Below, piece after piece: positions 22,761-35,883 of a DNA stretch of 64,000 bases. Numbering within the stretch: the first letter of the stretch is position 1; each line of letters starts with the position of its first letter. Below the pieces are notes generated by a model. The model did not search any database. It saw only the letters and a list, made by a program, of their open reading frames with translations, and was not told the origin of the DNA. Origin of the DNA: Cryptomeria japonica (taxonomy: Eukaryota > Streptophyta > Pinopsida > Cupressales > Cupressaceae). The position numbers and the translations under genes were made by a program. Location of the stretch: positions 474,493,657 to 474,557,656 of the forward strand of contig NC_081412.1 in the NCBI RefSeq assembly GCF_030272615.1, given 5' to 3'.

Positions 22761-24447
22761 GTTAACATAATTAATTCTTACCAATACTTCATTTATAAAT
22801 ATGAACAACTTGCTCAATAGTACGCGTTATATTTATTGGATTGATATACGGTTGATTTGATAGTTTTAAGGCATTATTTTTCAAAGGTTCTAAATGCATT
22901 AATTATTTGATTTGAATCATCATACATAAGTTGATTCTTTAATATGCATAAGGCAACATTCACAAAAATTTTGTTAAGTTTGGGTCATAACAGTAAGACT
23001 ATAGCCTTGTTTTCAATTGAAATTGGAGTTGTGCGGGGTATTATAGTAGTCAACTATATATATTTTAGGACCCATCTACACTTATTTACTTGATTTGTGT
23101 TTAATGATTGTACCATATATTAACACTAACTAAAATTCACTAAAGCATACATCTCTATAGATATATCGAACAAATTGACAAGGATCTAAACTTAATTCAT
23201 TGAACAAATCAAATCTTCATCCCTAGATTCTATCATGCCCTAAGAGGAACTACATATATGGTTTCCTCATTACAATTCCTTTATGCAATGAGCATGAATG
23301 TAACAAGCTACAGTTCTAAAACCGAGAAAGAAAGTAAACTAACATTCTATATGGTAGTCAGTGAAAATGAGCTCGCGAAAATTTTCATGCCTTAGACAAA
23401 ATGCTGATTTTTCTGGATCAATTTTAGTTTATGTCACATGTTTCAGGCATAGAGTTTTGGGTTTTGTGTATTTTTGTCTAAGTCTTGGTAAGAGCCCCTA
23501 AACTTGTTATAAAATCACATTAATTTTTCACTTAAGTATGAGGGTTCTAGTAATGTTGGTGGGGCCCTTTTATGTCTTAGGCATTTTTTTGTTTGGCAAT
23601 TCTTTTATTTTCTAAAGTCTATGCTTTGATTTTCCTAGGCAGGTCCCCTTTAAGTATTTCATCAGCTTCAAAATTTTTCCTATGTCCAACCTTAAGTATT
23701 TTGCTGATGTATTTGTGAGAACATTCAGGCTACTAATGTTTCCCATTATTTGTACATCTGTTAATGGATGGAGATCTTTTAATCGTGATAAAAAAGGTGC
23801 TCGATCGTTAAAAGACTAGGGAAGGCACACATCGTGACTAGCAAGATAAAGCTCAGACAGATCTGATGATTCTCGCTACCCTGCGGTCGCATGTGCTAAA
23901 AGGTTAATGATCACAACATCACAAGATGATGACACATGTCTAGGGTGGGCCACGATATGCCAAATAGTGGGGGCCACTGACTTCCATGAAGAGGATGATG
24001 AGTTGGAGATGTCGTGTCATGCTTTTGATGTGTCTTCTTGCCACATGAGATGGTCAATGTCAGATTGACTAGTGTGGATCGTTTGATGTGTCATGATGGA
24101 AGGAATCAATGATCCAGTTTTAAACTTGCTTTAAATATGAATTCGAGTCATTTTCCACTCACGCAAGCAGTAATGGCGGACAAGATGATGACACTTGATT
24201 CTAGGGTTGTAATAAAAGACCAGAATTATTTTGATTTACAAAGAAATTCAGAAGTAATAAGAAGGTGATGCTAGGAATGAAGAAGATCTGAGCGAGCTCC
24301 TACAATGTAGAATTGAGGTTCACCTAGTGCATATAAAGTAGTAGGTTGTCAAATTCCCCTTCTGTGTTTTCAAAGCCTTTGAAAGCTGTGAATTGTGTGA
24401 GATTGTGGTGAAAGGGTTGTGAATTGTTGTAGGGTTAAAAATATTGG
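22761..24447. other. Anonymous intergenic sequence
   Basis: No ORF of note, no PBS, no tandem repeat. The part after about 23760 is less AT-rich and may be the upstream region of unit H. Confidence 0.4.
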
Positions 24448-24454
24448 TATAAAA
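24448..24454 (+). promoter_or_regulatory. Putative TATA box upstream of unit H
   Basis: TATAAAA in GGTATAAAAGGGGTGAG, 111-117 bases before the first plausible ATG (24565). Position fits a plant promoter, but no expression evidence exists. Confidence 0.4.
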
Positions 24455-24564
24455 GGGGTGAGATTTTTTTCATTTTTATGTGTCAAGATTCTTAAATCTT
24501 GGGTTAAGCCCTAGTTTCCTCCTCCATCTATCGGTAATTGTAGAAAAGGCCCTAATTTGATAAG

Positions 24565-27500
24565 ATGGCTCCCTCATGGAACCACTCAAGAAAACAAAGT
24601 ATTTGAAAAGGAATTTGTTTGATGACTTTCTTGACCAATTGAAACCCTCAACGAATGATAAGTACTAGGGGCAGAGGTTCATTCAAGGCAAAATCCTAGG
24701 GGAAGGATTGGTTGATAAAGCATATACTATTTCGGATGTTAGGGTACCCATGATTGGGGTGGATATGTTTAAATTATGGTATGGGTAAAGGAATTTGTAG
24801 TCTCCATTCTCAAGCGCATGGTAATATGATTTGGGAAAATTAGTGGTGCCCAATATATTCACATGGATGTCGACCTTATCAAGGCAGTTGCAGACAAATA
24901 TGACCCTGTTTCAAGAGTAATGAGGGGGAATGATGGAGAATTTTTGTTGACAGTCTGAAGGGAGGAATTTCAAGAAATTTTTTATTTATATGAACCCCAT
25001 GCCACCCTATTTCAAGTGGATTTGAATGAAATAAAGGCTGAGTACTACATCTAACAAAAGGTTTTACAAGATCCAACCTTCTCCCGGCCCATTTGGTGAA
25101 AGCAAGAGAAACAACATACCACATTGGCCCAAGTTTAGTGGAGCCTTTTCCAATTGGTGCTTTCACCAAGTATTTACAAGCCACTTTCTTTTCTCTATGC
25201 CAGGTTTTAGGTTTTAACCCTATCATAGTAATGCCATCAAATTTCATGTATATGGCTATTCAGATTCAACATCCTAATTTTCCAGTGGTTTTTTATTTTG
25301 CACCATATCTTGAAGATAAGATTCATGAGGGACTATTGGATATTAAGAATAATGTATTAAGCACTAACTTCTATTGGTACTTATTGCTGATGCATATGTT
25401 CTTATATATAAATGTAGATAATTTTTCAAAGATACCATGAATATTAGAAGAATAGTTGGTAGTGTTGAGATATCGGTGCAGCTATGGAGTATGATTATGT
25501 CATGGGACAGGCAGGAGGCCATTTTTGTAAGATTTGATAATGGTTTTGCTTCCAGATTAAGGCAAAGATTGACAATGAATCCACCAAGGATTCCTACGCA
25601 GCTGGATGATTTTTTGAGACCAAAGGAGTGGCTGCCAATCATGAAAATTGAGCATAATTGGGGGGATATTATCCACTATCCAGTCATTAGAGTTTATGGT
25701 TTCCCTAGTCAGCCACATGTGCTACCTTTTAATGTCCCTTTGAGATTAGGTTTTGCTGAAGCAATCTGGCAAATATGTTGTACTCATGATAAGTAATTCA
25801 AAGGTAAGAGCAAGGGAACTATCTTCCTTGATTATACTGTTATTCCATACTTTGGAATCATGAAAGGGGGATAGGGATATATGCATTTTGATAAACTCTT
25901 TGCACCATATCACCTAGGGGTCAGCATAGTCAATCATAATGACCCAGAGGGATTCTACAATATTTTTAGGCAAAGAATAAAGGGAGTTGCATTTCCTCAT
26001 GAACATAATTTTCCTGAAGATATAATTAGAAATCAATTTGATCTCACTACTCATGATTGGAGGAAGCAAAAGTGGATAGATTTCAGGAATCTATGGACAA
26101 TGGTATAGAAAATGGATCCTAATTATGATCCATTAAGAAACTTCTCTCCATTCTATGCCAAAATTGATTTTGCTATGAACAATTTTGATGAGTTAATCCT
26201 TTCTTTGAAAGAGAAGAAAAACATACTTGAGGAAACCCATGGCCAAAAAGTTGAGAGAAGAAGAAGGAAGGAGCCTACACCTATTGCCCATAAAGATGCA
26301 ACCCTGATTTGCCAAATGAGAATGAAACAACCATGCTCACCTCCTCCTCTACCTCATAGGATGGATGGGCTAGAAGAAACTAGACCTAGTTATGTGCCCC
26401 CTCCAAGGGGTATTATTGTAATAAAAAATAATAAGGGATGAGGAGAGTAGTGAATAAGAGAGTGGCAACGGTAGTGAGAGTGGGAAGTTGGTGAGGAGGA
26501 AAGGAAAGAAAATAATGAAAGTAGAGCCAGCCCCAAAGGTGTAGGTTAGACCTTCAAAATGAATCAATATTATTGATCTTGAAGAATCAAATAGGAGTCC
26601 CTCACCACCAAATGTGCCTCTCTCACCTCCAGGGAAAGTTGAAGAGAAGGGAGAGGAGAAATATATGCAGGAACAACAAGATGAGGATACCATTGAAATT
26701 ACAAATGCAAAAATGCAGATTGGTATTCCTCATGTGCCACCTATTCTGGAATTAGACCTTACTCCTGTGGATATTCAGGGAAGAGCTTTTAGAGATGCTA
26801 GGAAGGAGGCATGTGACAAATTCCTTGAGGATGAAGCTTTTGTGAAAAGCCCAACCTTCCTTCAAATGATGTGGAAGAGGAAAATAGATAAATACAAGAG
26901 GAGAAATGCTAAGAGAGTGGACCAAAGGCCAGATAGGTCTGAGCAAGAAAATCAAGAAGAAGTCAAAACTGAAATGATGGAGGACTTTAAAGCAATCACT
27001 ACAGATGAAGATAGGATGAAAGTAAATCAGACTAATGTTTTAATTTTGCCAGAGTGGAACATAGTTGATGCAGTGGCCTTTGATGCGATCAGGAAATCAA
27101 GAGACCAATAGTTCAGCTCAGAAGAAGAAGCAAGGTTGGCATTAAAAGGATCGTATTTTATAGATGATTATGCAACCTTGGCAATATGGTCACTAGAATA
27201 GGGGCCTAGGAGGCCTAATATAAATCCAAACCTGAAAGGAAACCTCATTGTAAAGAGAGCCTCTAAGACATCAAATGTTGAGGCCTCAAATTTAGCTATC
27301 GATACAGCTAAATTGGCCCATGAAAATATGAAACGGGAGGAAAAAGAGAAGTAGGAACTCATGAAGAAACTTGAGAAGCTCTTTAATGATTACAATATAG
27401 TTCAACAGAGATGTGTGGAGCTGCAGACTAAAGTTTAGCTCCTTGAATAGAAACAACTAGGAGCACCTTCTTCAGTTATTGCCATTGAATCAGTCCCATC

Positions 27501-27860
27501 ACTATCCAGGTCTCCACCAATCTCACATATAGATGCATCAGTTTAGTTTGATAATGAAACTGATACTCCAATAACATCGCTAGTACCATATGTTGATGAT
27601 GAACCTGAGCCCACTAGATCTACTACCCAAAAAGAGCTCAAATTTTGGAAAAAATTAATGATTTGGAACAAAAGCTAAAGGAGTCAGAAGATCGATCTAA
27701 TAGTAAGCAAAGGGAGATAGTCAGCTCTGTGTTGACTCATTTAAATGAGAAAGTATACAGTAGACTGAACAGTATTCATTCTTTGTATTCTTTATTGTTT
27801 AATGTTATTCAAAGTTTTGATAAAGATAAAGAGGTATCAATCCCTTTATTCACAAAGTGA
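24565..27860 (+). pseudogene. Unit H: long decayed ORF, function unknown
   Basis: First plausible start is ATG at 24565 (M-A-P-S-W-N). Open pieces follow in changing frames: 25093-25440 (frame 1), 25437-26441 (frame 3, with stops near 25795, 25875 and 26108), 26614-27111 (frame 1) and 27645-27860 (frame 3). Similar composition and lack of gaps suggest one ancestral protein of ~1,000 residues. The N-terminal half looks globular (GPSLVEPFPIGAFTKYLQAT; DWRKQKWIDFRNLW near 26060). The middle is Lys/Pro/Glu-rich. The C-terminal third is charged and helical (EKINDLEQKLKESEDRS near 27645), a coiled coil. The layout of globular, basic linker and coiled coil resembles ORF2 of element D, but I see no residue-level match. 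No RT, integrase or protease motif. Probably a non-autonomous repeat; a dead host gene cannot be excluded. Confidence 0.45.
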
Positions 27861-30572
27861 TTACAGAGGGGAAATGAGCTTAGGATAATGTAAATGGATT
27901 CAAAGTACCATGTTGAGAGGCCACCTACACTTCAACTTGTTGTTCACCAAAAGTGATAACCCAAGAACACCTACAAATCTATCTATGAAATGGCCAATTT
28001 CAGTCTACAAAACACATCAGGGTTTGGAAAACATAACATAGGACCCTAATTGATCCTCCTGCACTTCAAGTTCTACTAGACCTAGGGGGGGACACCCTTT
28101 TGATGCACTAAATACAACAATTACAGACACATAACTGCATCAACATTAAGCAGATAGATCATTTCACAAGCTCAACATATTAGGAAACATTACAGATTGG
28201 CTAGATCTGTACAAACAATAGGATGAAACAGAGCTTGGAAAGAATGGAACACAAACACCCCTAAACATGAAGGGAAAATAGATTTATCTTTTAAAATGTT
28301 GTTCTGAGACCATTCCCAAATCTGTCAAATACCAGTGCCTTGTTCATTGGGCAGCAGAGTCACACACAGAACTACAAATATAAATCATAGATGCAAGTTG
28401 TTTTTCCTTACCACATATCCCCGCACTAATACCTTGTACTAATGCATTACTCAATCCATTCATAAAATTATCAGATTTGGGACACATTCCATTGTTTATG
28501 ACTGATTATAGAATTTAAACTCTTCATTGAAGAATGCCTACAAACAATCATACAATCTCCTTGAGATGACAAATTATAAGCCTCCTTGAGGATTCAATTC
28601 ATAACAATTAAATGCATACACAGAGACAATATCAAGGGAAATTTACTCATGCCTGACACAAGTAAGACCTGCAACTAGAAAATAATCTGTCATCCTGCAA
28701 TGTAGCCTCTATACCCTGAATAGATCCATAGAACTTTACAAGTTTGGGTCAAGAATTTCAGAAAATGGAAGCCATGAAAACTGGAGCACTTCCTCACAGA
28801 ATTCTGGAACCCTTACAACTGAGAAGAATTGGGAATAAAAAGGAGAGGGAACCAAATCAAATCTGCAACTGAATTGCCAAGTGTCTCCTCTCTAACTAAA
28901 TTTTGTTCCCATGGAAACTGCTTCCAAAATATCCCACATTTGTCAAAATTAACTACTTGACCAGATTCCTCATTCCGAGAGCTTTCTAAAAATATATAAC
29001 ACTTTATATTTTGGCCAAAACTTGAGTCCTGGGCGAATTAATTCCCCAATGTGCACATCATTTAAATTTTTGAATTATTTAATATAGTTTAAACTATATC
29101 ATTAACTAATTTTAATTTTAATTTTTTGCCTCCATTTGGTCCTGACGCTTCTGCCACGTGGTGGGATCTGATTGGCTGATGGGGTTGACCGAACACCACC
29201 TGGGATGACACCTCATCTTTTGCCACTTGTCGGCCATGTCACCACCACTGGGCTGCTTGCTTGTACGCCACATCATCGCCATGTCACATTTTTCCTTTCG
29301 CCATTTCGTAGGCTCTAACGAGCATGCATCTTTGGGTCACGAAATCGTACAGGCCGTCGATCTTGATCCAACATGCTCACTGATTAACCTGCTGCATTTT
29401 TGCCATTTTCCTTTCGCCATTTGGCAGGCTCTAACGGGCGAGCATCTTGCCTTCGCGAAACCGTGCACACCATTGATCCATCTCGAACTTGCTCACTTGT
29501 TAAGCCGACCTTCCTCTGCAAAATTTTTCCTATCTGCCTCGAGAAGCATGCCTATGTGGGGTCCACCTGGTCGCCATCCAGTCAACTCCTCTATCGCCTT
29601 GGGATCCGTGCTCACGCATGGGCCCACCTTGGGTGCCATCAAGCACCATCCGTCAAAAGCCTTTATGGCTTAGACATATTACTATTGTGTGACTTTGCTT
29701 ATAAACATTAAAATAGACCATTTCCCAGTCAATGTGGGATAAAACGTTATGCCTATAGATGCACTTTGGAGCTTTTCCCTGTGACTTTAATGGTGTTTTC
29801 TGTGTATTTGATTGGAAATCAATGGTCTTTCTTCTCCATTTTTCACGCGAGGATGCTGGAGACCTACCAATTGCATTACCAATTAAATTTACAAAACAAA
29901 TACCTCAATCATCCTTTTCAAAATCAAACGCTGTACAGGAGCTCTACTTGAGATCAAAATTGGAACTATTCACCCTAATCTAGTTAATAGCATAGTCATA
30001 ACACAGGTTCCCTTCAATTTGTATGCGGCCAATGCACATGAAATTGCAACCAATTTGGCTTTGAAAACTGAGCAAATGGATTCGTCAAGACTTGAAATTT
30101 TGCAGACTAACTCACATTTATGCATACAATTGACTCTATTTTGAATTTTTTCATGAAAATCAACAAGGCAAAAGATGTAATCGCTCAAAGAAGGCTACTC
30201 CATAAAATCTGCATTTGTGCCTAAAATGCACTTCCAGCTCACCCCTCAAAATGGGTACCTCATAAACTTATCCAAATTGAATTCTGAAAGTTGCACATCA
30301 CTGATTAGGCCAAATGAAAGGTGTGTAACAAGTTTCCCAAGCCTTACCCTCTGAAAACCAACCGGCTCCATTTTACCCCCTTGCTAACTAGGCCATTCAA
30401 ACTGACTTATTTTGGTGCTTTTTTGACATGCAGAGCAAAATTTTGGAATGGGCCTATAAACTTGACTCAGTTTTAATCAGTCCCAACACAACCAACTTAT
30501 TTGTTGGTAAAATCAATGTAGGAAGCCCAAATGCTGCTAGATAGTATAGAAAGAAAAATAAGATAGTTGATG
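27861..30572. other. Anonymous sequence interrupting or following unit H
   Basis: No coding signal. 29150-29680 is more GC-rich and holds a direct repeat. Because a frame-3 coding remnant reappears at 30573, this could be an insertion into H, but I found no target-site duplication or paired termini to prove it. Confidence 0.35.
29286..29515 (+). repeat. Imperfect direct duplication of ~110-115 bp
   Basis: Copies at about 29286-29392 and 29401-29515 share CCTTTCGCCATTT, AGGCTCTAACG, GAGCAT, CGAAA and ACTTGCTCAC / CATGCTCACTG in the same order. They lie in a local GC-richer patch. Confidence 0.65.
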
Positions 30573-30929
30573 AGGACTTTTGGTGAGTTTAATGAGACAC
30601 TTCTGCCTAGTATTGATAATGAAAATGGGGCAATCAAGCCCTTACAGTTATGGAAGGAAGAGGCAGAAAGAGTCATCAACACATAGGTGTACATGATTTG
30701 TGATGATTTAGATACTGTCATGTTGGAGGATAGCATGGATAAGATAATATGCACGAGAAATTTTTTTTAAACTTTTGAAAGGGAGGCAAATCAAGTGGAA
30801 ATTAAGTACACTCCCTACAAGGAAAAAGTTGATGAGGTTATGAATTTTAAATGGTCGTCGGATGAGGAATATGTTGAATGGAGTAATACTTATTTGAAGG
30901 ATGAATGGGGACATCAACTAGTTAGTTAG
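30573..30929 (+). pseudogene. Decayed coding remnant, possibly the tail of unit H
   Basis: Frame 3 reads for about 118 codons with two stops (TAG near 30684, TAA near 30766) and ends at TAG 30927-30929. It contains IKPLQLWKEEAERVI, TPYKEKVDEVMNFKW and EYVEWSNTYLKDEW. This is acidic and aromatic, and not recognised. It is in the same frame as the 27645-27860 piece of H and could be its C terminus, separated by later insertion; that link is inference. Confidence 0.35.
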
Positions 30930-32665
30930 CTAACTATGTGATGTGGAAGTCTGATAAACAGTTTTGATTCCTTACAGCGGTCACTTTTTGGATGTGAGTA
31001 GCAAGAAAGGTGGGCCTGTCCCAAATGTTCATCGACAACAACAAGAGGGAAAAAGGGTGCATAAAGTGTTATGATGAATTAGTTGCAGATATTTGGTCTT
31101 GGTTGTGACATTCCTTAAATGGAATCTTTTGTAACTAAATTATGGGTAACCAATCATTTTTGAATGACAGTTATCTCCTCTAGTCTGTAGCTTATTTTGC
31201 TCCCTTATTTTTATAAAAGGGAATTCAAGGCCAAGAGACAGAGTTCCAAATTTGGTTTCTGTACTTAGTAATTTTGAAAAATTTTAGAGTCATGTACTTA
31301 GTAGAAAGTTTTAGGTTGAAATGAGAAATTGTAAGGATTTTGCAAAACAATTGATAAAAGTATTATGTCTAGTTTCTTGCGGGTTCTTTAAGGAGTTATA
31401 TATAAATGGCTTTATGACAGAAATAGCAAGTTAATTCAAAAGGAAATATAGTTCTAATATTTTTCTCTCCATTGTGAAACTCTATCGTCTTTTGAATGGA
31501 ATGTAATCAAGGACTTCTTTCATTCAGTGCACTGTTGTGGTGTATGTGTTTTTGTTCATGCTTCGATCTAAGGGGTCAATTAGAATGCTTGAGTAGAATT
31601 TCATAGTGATAGGGTTTGTTCAGGGATTTGATAAGCAGTCTAGGTTAGGATTGTAGATAGAAAATATTGTAACGCAATATTTTCTCAAGATCTAAATGTC
31701 ATTAGCTTAATTCTGTTGTAATTCATTTATATCTTTTGATTTCAAGTGCCTAATGGAAGAAGGCACTAATCATAGTTGGTTGTAAATTCTTACAGTCGAT
31801 TTTCTACTCTGTTCATCTATGTTGTTACACAATTGATTATTATCAGAATACTTTTAATTTTATATATGTTGTGATATGTTTTGACCATCTCAAGCTCCAT
31901 TTAGGTTGAGGATCACTGGAGGATTTTCCATCCTTGAGAATTCTCCCTAATTGTTGAGCCTATATTTGAGATTTTCTACTTAATTTTGGTGACAGTATAA
32001 GTATGGTGCGGAGATTATAAGTTCATCAAAGGATTACCCTCCTGGGTTTTGTAGAGCCCAAAGTGTAGAAGGATTAGCAGAATCCTTGTCATATGTTGGT
32101 CCAAGTTCTTGGAGATTTTGATAGTTGGAGTTGGCTTCTCCTCAAATAAATCTGAAGAATCAACTTGGTTTCTTCCTTCTTGTAGTGTAAACCCCATTTT
32201 GGGGCACCAACACTACAATTGATCAATTTGAAAAAAATATAAAATGTCATAACTTTTAAATATAAAAATATATGAAAAAATAACTTTTCTACAAGTAAGA
32301 AATAACATCAACTATTAATGAATGAGTACAAGATCATATGAACAATTCAAGAAGTATACTAATTTGGAGCACATAACAAATAAAGTTCAAGAGGAGTTTA
32401 GAGTTTATAGCATTTCGTAATCTATTATTATATCTTTATAAACCCAAGTAACTAACCTAAGGGAAGGTATCATCAAGGTGATTTACCACCTAACCATAGA
32501 CCTAGAGATTTCCTATACATATTTTTATTGAAAGCAGCACTGTCCTTTGCAAGGGTGTAATCAAGTCTAAACACTTGATGCCATACGATCCTTGTGTTTT
32601 GACTCTATATAGCCTTAGTCACTCACACACTATAGGTACGCCCTACCTAGTATGACCTCTAACTA
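30930..32665. other. Anonymous sequence with LTR-like features
   Basis: Contains TATAAAA at 31212-31218 in TTTATAAAAGGGAATTC and an imperfect CCCC-ATTTT-GGGG palindrome at about 32188-32200. No paired LTR was found, so it is not annotated as an element. Confidence 0.35.
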
Positions 32666-32670
32666 GGTAG

Positions 32671-34770
32671 CATTGGAATGCACTGATATCGGCAATAAAC
32701 TGAGAGGGAGGGTGAATCAGTTTACTCACAAGTACAACAATTAATTTAATTATAAACCTTATGTTAGATGCAATGACAGTCCCAAAGACACTGAGAGGGG
32801 AGGGGGTGAATCAGTGTCTAACCGGTTAATGGAATATTTGAACTTATTTATAACTTTGCGACCCAAATTAATGTACCAGCAAACAAGTAATAGTGCAGCA
32901 AATAGAAATAACAAAGACAACATAAATGCACACCATAACACAAGATTTTTTGGCAAGGAAGCCTAGTAAGGGAAAAACCTCGGTGGGATTTGTAACCCAT
33001 AATATTTACTCACTGGCCAATATGAATAAATATTACTTACAATAGGGGCCTGCACATGTAGGAAGGCCAACAACCTAGAGCTCACTGCTCAATGGAAGAG
33101 TCTCGCTGCCTACAAAATTGATAATTAAATCCAAGACAATGTACTACTCAAAATAGCATCTGCAATGCTTGATTCAATACTGGTTTAAGCTTTATCATAA
33201 ACCTTAACCAAAAACCTGTCGATAAATGATATTCACTCACATAACCTATCTACCTTATTACCAAATCTTTTCACTATCTTCTACATAATACCATTACATA
33301 ATTTCCTCTCCATGCTATATCAAAAATGACCTATAAGATCTCATACATATATGAGTCTTTACAATACATCATGTTGACTTACAAATAATTAATTACATTA
33401 CAATATAATTCACATAAACAAAACTTGTCTCATGTCGGCCTGGATGCCAATATGCTTCATTGTCGGTGAATAAACTTTGTTGTGTTTGCCAGTGCCGGTG
33501 AATGAGGTCTGCATTATCGGTGAACCTCTAGAATCTTGTTATCAGTTGGTTGCCATCAATGACAACATCAACCATTCTCATGTAAGTATAGAATGCCAAC
33601 ACCTTATACTAGAGAACAGCTCAATGAATAATATAACATGAAAGCACAACACACATAACACCAATACTTTGACGTGGAAAACCCGAAAAGGGAAAAACCA
33701 TGGTGGGAAACCCTACCCAAAATCAAATGAATACTCTACAGTAGTCTTATGAATAATTACAATGGGGTCTACACTTGTAGAAAGGCCAACAGCCTAGACC
33801 GCACTTCTCATCACAAAGGGAAGTCTCACTGACTTACATAAACATCAGACTACAATCTGGAAAGAAATGAACTATAAAAGTATCATCTACTAATGCATGA
33901 TACAGTTCTAGTTAAGCACTAATGTCTTCTCTGCAATACAAAACCTTTCCAACCTTCTCCTGAATGATATGACTTTATTCACACATAACCCTTTCTCTGA
34001 TAATGCAGAATTAACCATCCATACCCATCAAACCATGACCAATTATATGAATAAGTCACCTATAAATACATATCATCAACCTTATTGACAAGGTCAGCTA
34101 AACCCTAAACCCATAAACCCATAATTACAAAAATTACATCACATGATACCATCAAAGAAATATTATGATTTACATTACATAGCATGGACCTAAATCAAGT
34201 AACCAAACAATTATATCCATCAGGAATTCTGCTAAGACAATAATCCAACATGCTTCACTTGCCGGTAGACACCCTCAGTGAAATTTTAACCGGATTCAAA
34301 TAGGACCTCCATAACAACACGTCATCCAATGAAAAGTTATCAAACACTTGGGATATGGTCAAGAAGCACCTTCAGCATGAGATAAAGTGATTCCATAAAC
34401 TAGACTCAAAATCTACTAACTAAGTCACCAAAATAGCATACCAGTAAAGCTAACCGTCAGAATTCGGTAGAGATAAAAGCTAGTCGGGAAAGCCAAGAAT
34501 GAGTCGGTAAAGGTACAAACCATCTGGTAACTTGAAATACCAAAAGAGATAAACAAATCATGAAACCACCATAATATAGAAAGTATATAACCATCAAAAT
34601 AAGCATCCAAAACTGATTCCAGAGATCTGATTATACCAGATTAGATTCATAGCCAAAACCAAGATGATCACCAAGACTAACCGAGATAGATCCAATGGGG
34701 ATAGTCTCCAACTGGGATACAGTATTGACATCAATGAAAACACTTAACCAAATCCAACATATTGCCAACA
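32671..34770 (-). repeat. 3' LTR of element A, split by solo LTR E
   Basis: Runs from CATTGGAATG (terminal TG mutated to CA on the + strand) to ATTGCCAACA. Without E and its duplicated target it is ~1,255 bp, close to the 1,240 bp of the other LTR, and the two align over their length. Confidence 0.85.
32762..33601 (-). mobile_element. Solo LTR E (copia-like), inserted in A's 3' LTR
   Basis: 840 bp from TGTTAGATGC to ATGCCAACA, flanked by a perfect 5-bp duplication CCTTA (32757-32761 and 33602-33606). Related to the D LTR: same CTGAGAGGGGAGGGGGTGAA edge and AGGGGCCTGCACATG block. No internal region, so it arose by LTR-LTR recombination. Orientation is taken from similarity to D. Confidence 0.9.
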
Positions 34771-35058
34771 GTCTCCCCCTTTGGCATTGATGGCAACACT
34801 AAATGTGAAAAACATCCAAGTGTCGAGGAATGCCAACAATCTCCCAAAGAGAAAAGACTGACCTGAAATAAAAGATCTAGTAGTTTTTCACATGAATACC
34901 TTCTCCCTCTTTGACATCAATGACAAAGGATGGATACTAAACCAAGAGTACTAAACCAAACAAATAACTACTCCCCCTGAGTAGTAGCACCATCATCATC
35001 AACCTAGATCATAAAAGTATGTCTGATAAGCTCACCGGATTGATGCATCCATGCATCT
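34771..35058 (-). other. PPT region of element A
   Basis: The minus strand carries the main PPT (AATGCCAAAGGGGGAGAC, 34771-34790) against the LTR, plus further purine tracts near 34840-34860, 34905-34915 and 34972-34982. The rest is non-coding. Confidence 0.65.
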
Positions 35059-35295
35059 CTAAGTCTCTTCTGGAGGGTTGGTAACCCCCAATTGATCTCT
35101 TAGATATTCAAAAGTGTCTTTAGGCAATGGTTTCATTAGAATATCTTCAATTTGTTCCTTAGTAGGCACATAAACCAATCTGAATTCCTCTGTTTTTATC
35201 CAATTTTCATCCTTACTTGCTTCAATAAAAGATTTCGGTTCAATTTGAGAAATTAAACATACCTCTTCAACAACTAACCTTCTCCTAGTCATCAC
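35059..35295 (-). pseudogene. pol: Element A pol tail with RT/RNase H deleted
   Basis: Open from 35295 to 35059 on the minus strand. The first half reads ISQIEPKSFIEASKDENWIK, the segment just before copia RT (B has EPKSFKEAHKDEDWFK at ~53163). Without a break it becomes RLVYVPTKEQIEDILMKPLP, the end of RNase H (B has EHVSSKEQLANIFTKPLP at ~54580). The join falls at about 35188-35200. Judged against B, about 1.36 kb is missing: all of RT and nearly all of RNase H. The fused frame stays open to TGA-like end at 35059. This copy could not reverse-transcribe itself. Confidence 0.8.
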
Positions 35296-35319
35296 ACCTT
35301 TCCTTTTATCTCCAATAAT

Positions 35320-35878
35320 TTAATCTTCAGAATGATTTATCTTGACATACCTGGGAGTCTTTGAATTTTCTTGATTTGTTGACTCGTTTTTTTGTTCCAC
35401 TGTCACTATTGAATTTTCTGATGCTACCGGAGTCACAGGTTCACTTTTTTGAACTGATTCTTGCATTACCAGTTCAGATTTGATAAATTCATCTTTCGGT
35501 CCATAATCAAATGATCTGATCTGATTACTACCATGCGCATCCACCTTGACATTTATGCTTTCCATTATCCTATTTAATCTTTTGTTATAACATCTATATG
35601 CTTTGCTCTTAGTAGAATAACCAAAAAATATTCCTTCATCACTTCTAGGATCAAACTTTCCTAATGCATTATCTCTTCTAATGTAACATTTTTTTCCAAA
35701 AATTTTGAAATATCTAACAGTAGAAGTATGACCAAACCATAATTCATAAGGAGTCTTACCGGTATCAACTTTTATGTGTACTCTGTTGAAAGTGAATACA
35801 ATGGTATTGATAGCCTCTCTCCAATAAATATTAGGTAATTTATCTTTTTTCATCATAGTCCTTGCTACATCCAAAATT
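35320..35878 (-). pseudogene. pol: Element A integrase C-terminal part and linker
   Basis: Reads TKTILDVARTMMKKDKLPNI and YWREAINTIVFTFNR, then TGKTPYELWFG, KIFGKKCYIRRDN and DEGIFFGYSTKSKAYRCYNK. These are the conserved C-terminal integrase and linker of copia, parallel to 52530-52840 in B. It then passes into an acidic, Glu/Ser/Asn-rich linker. The left LTR of element C starts at 35884, with its target duplication at 35879-35883; an apparent N-terminal extension of this frame is LTR sequence, not integrase. Confidence 0.8.
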
Positions 35879-35883
35879 GTTTT

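Noticed and set aside
29227-29711. ORFs of 148 and 103 codons in a GC-richer patch
   Set aside because: Two overlapping frames are equally open, the region contains a direct duplication, and no motif is visible. GC content alone accounts for the missing stops.
27911-30490. A solo LTR or complete insertion within unit H starting at TGTTGAGAGG
   Set aside because: A TG start and possible CA ends can be picked, but no 5-bp duplication matches and no partner copy is in the window.
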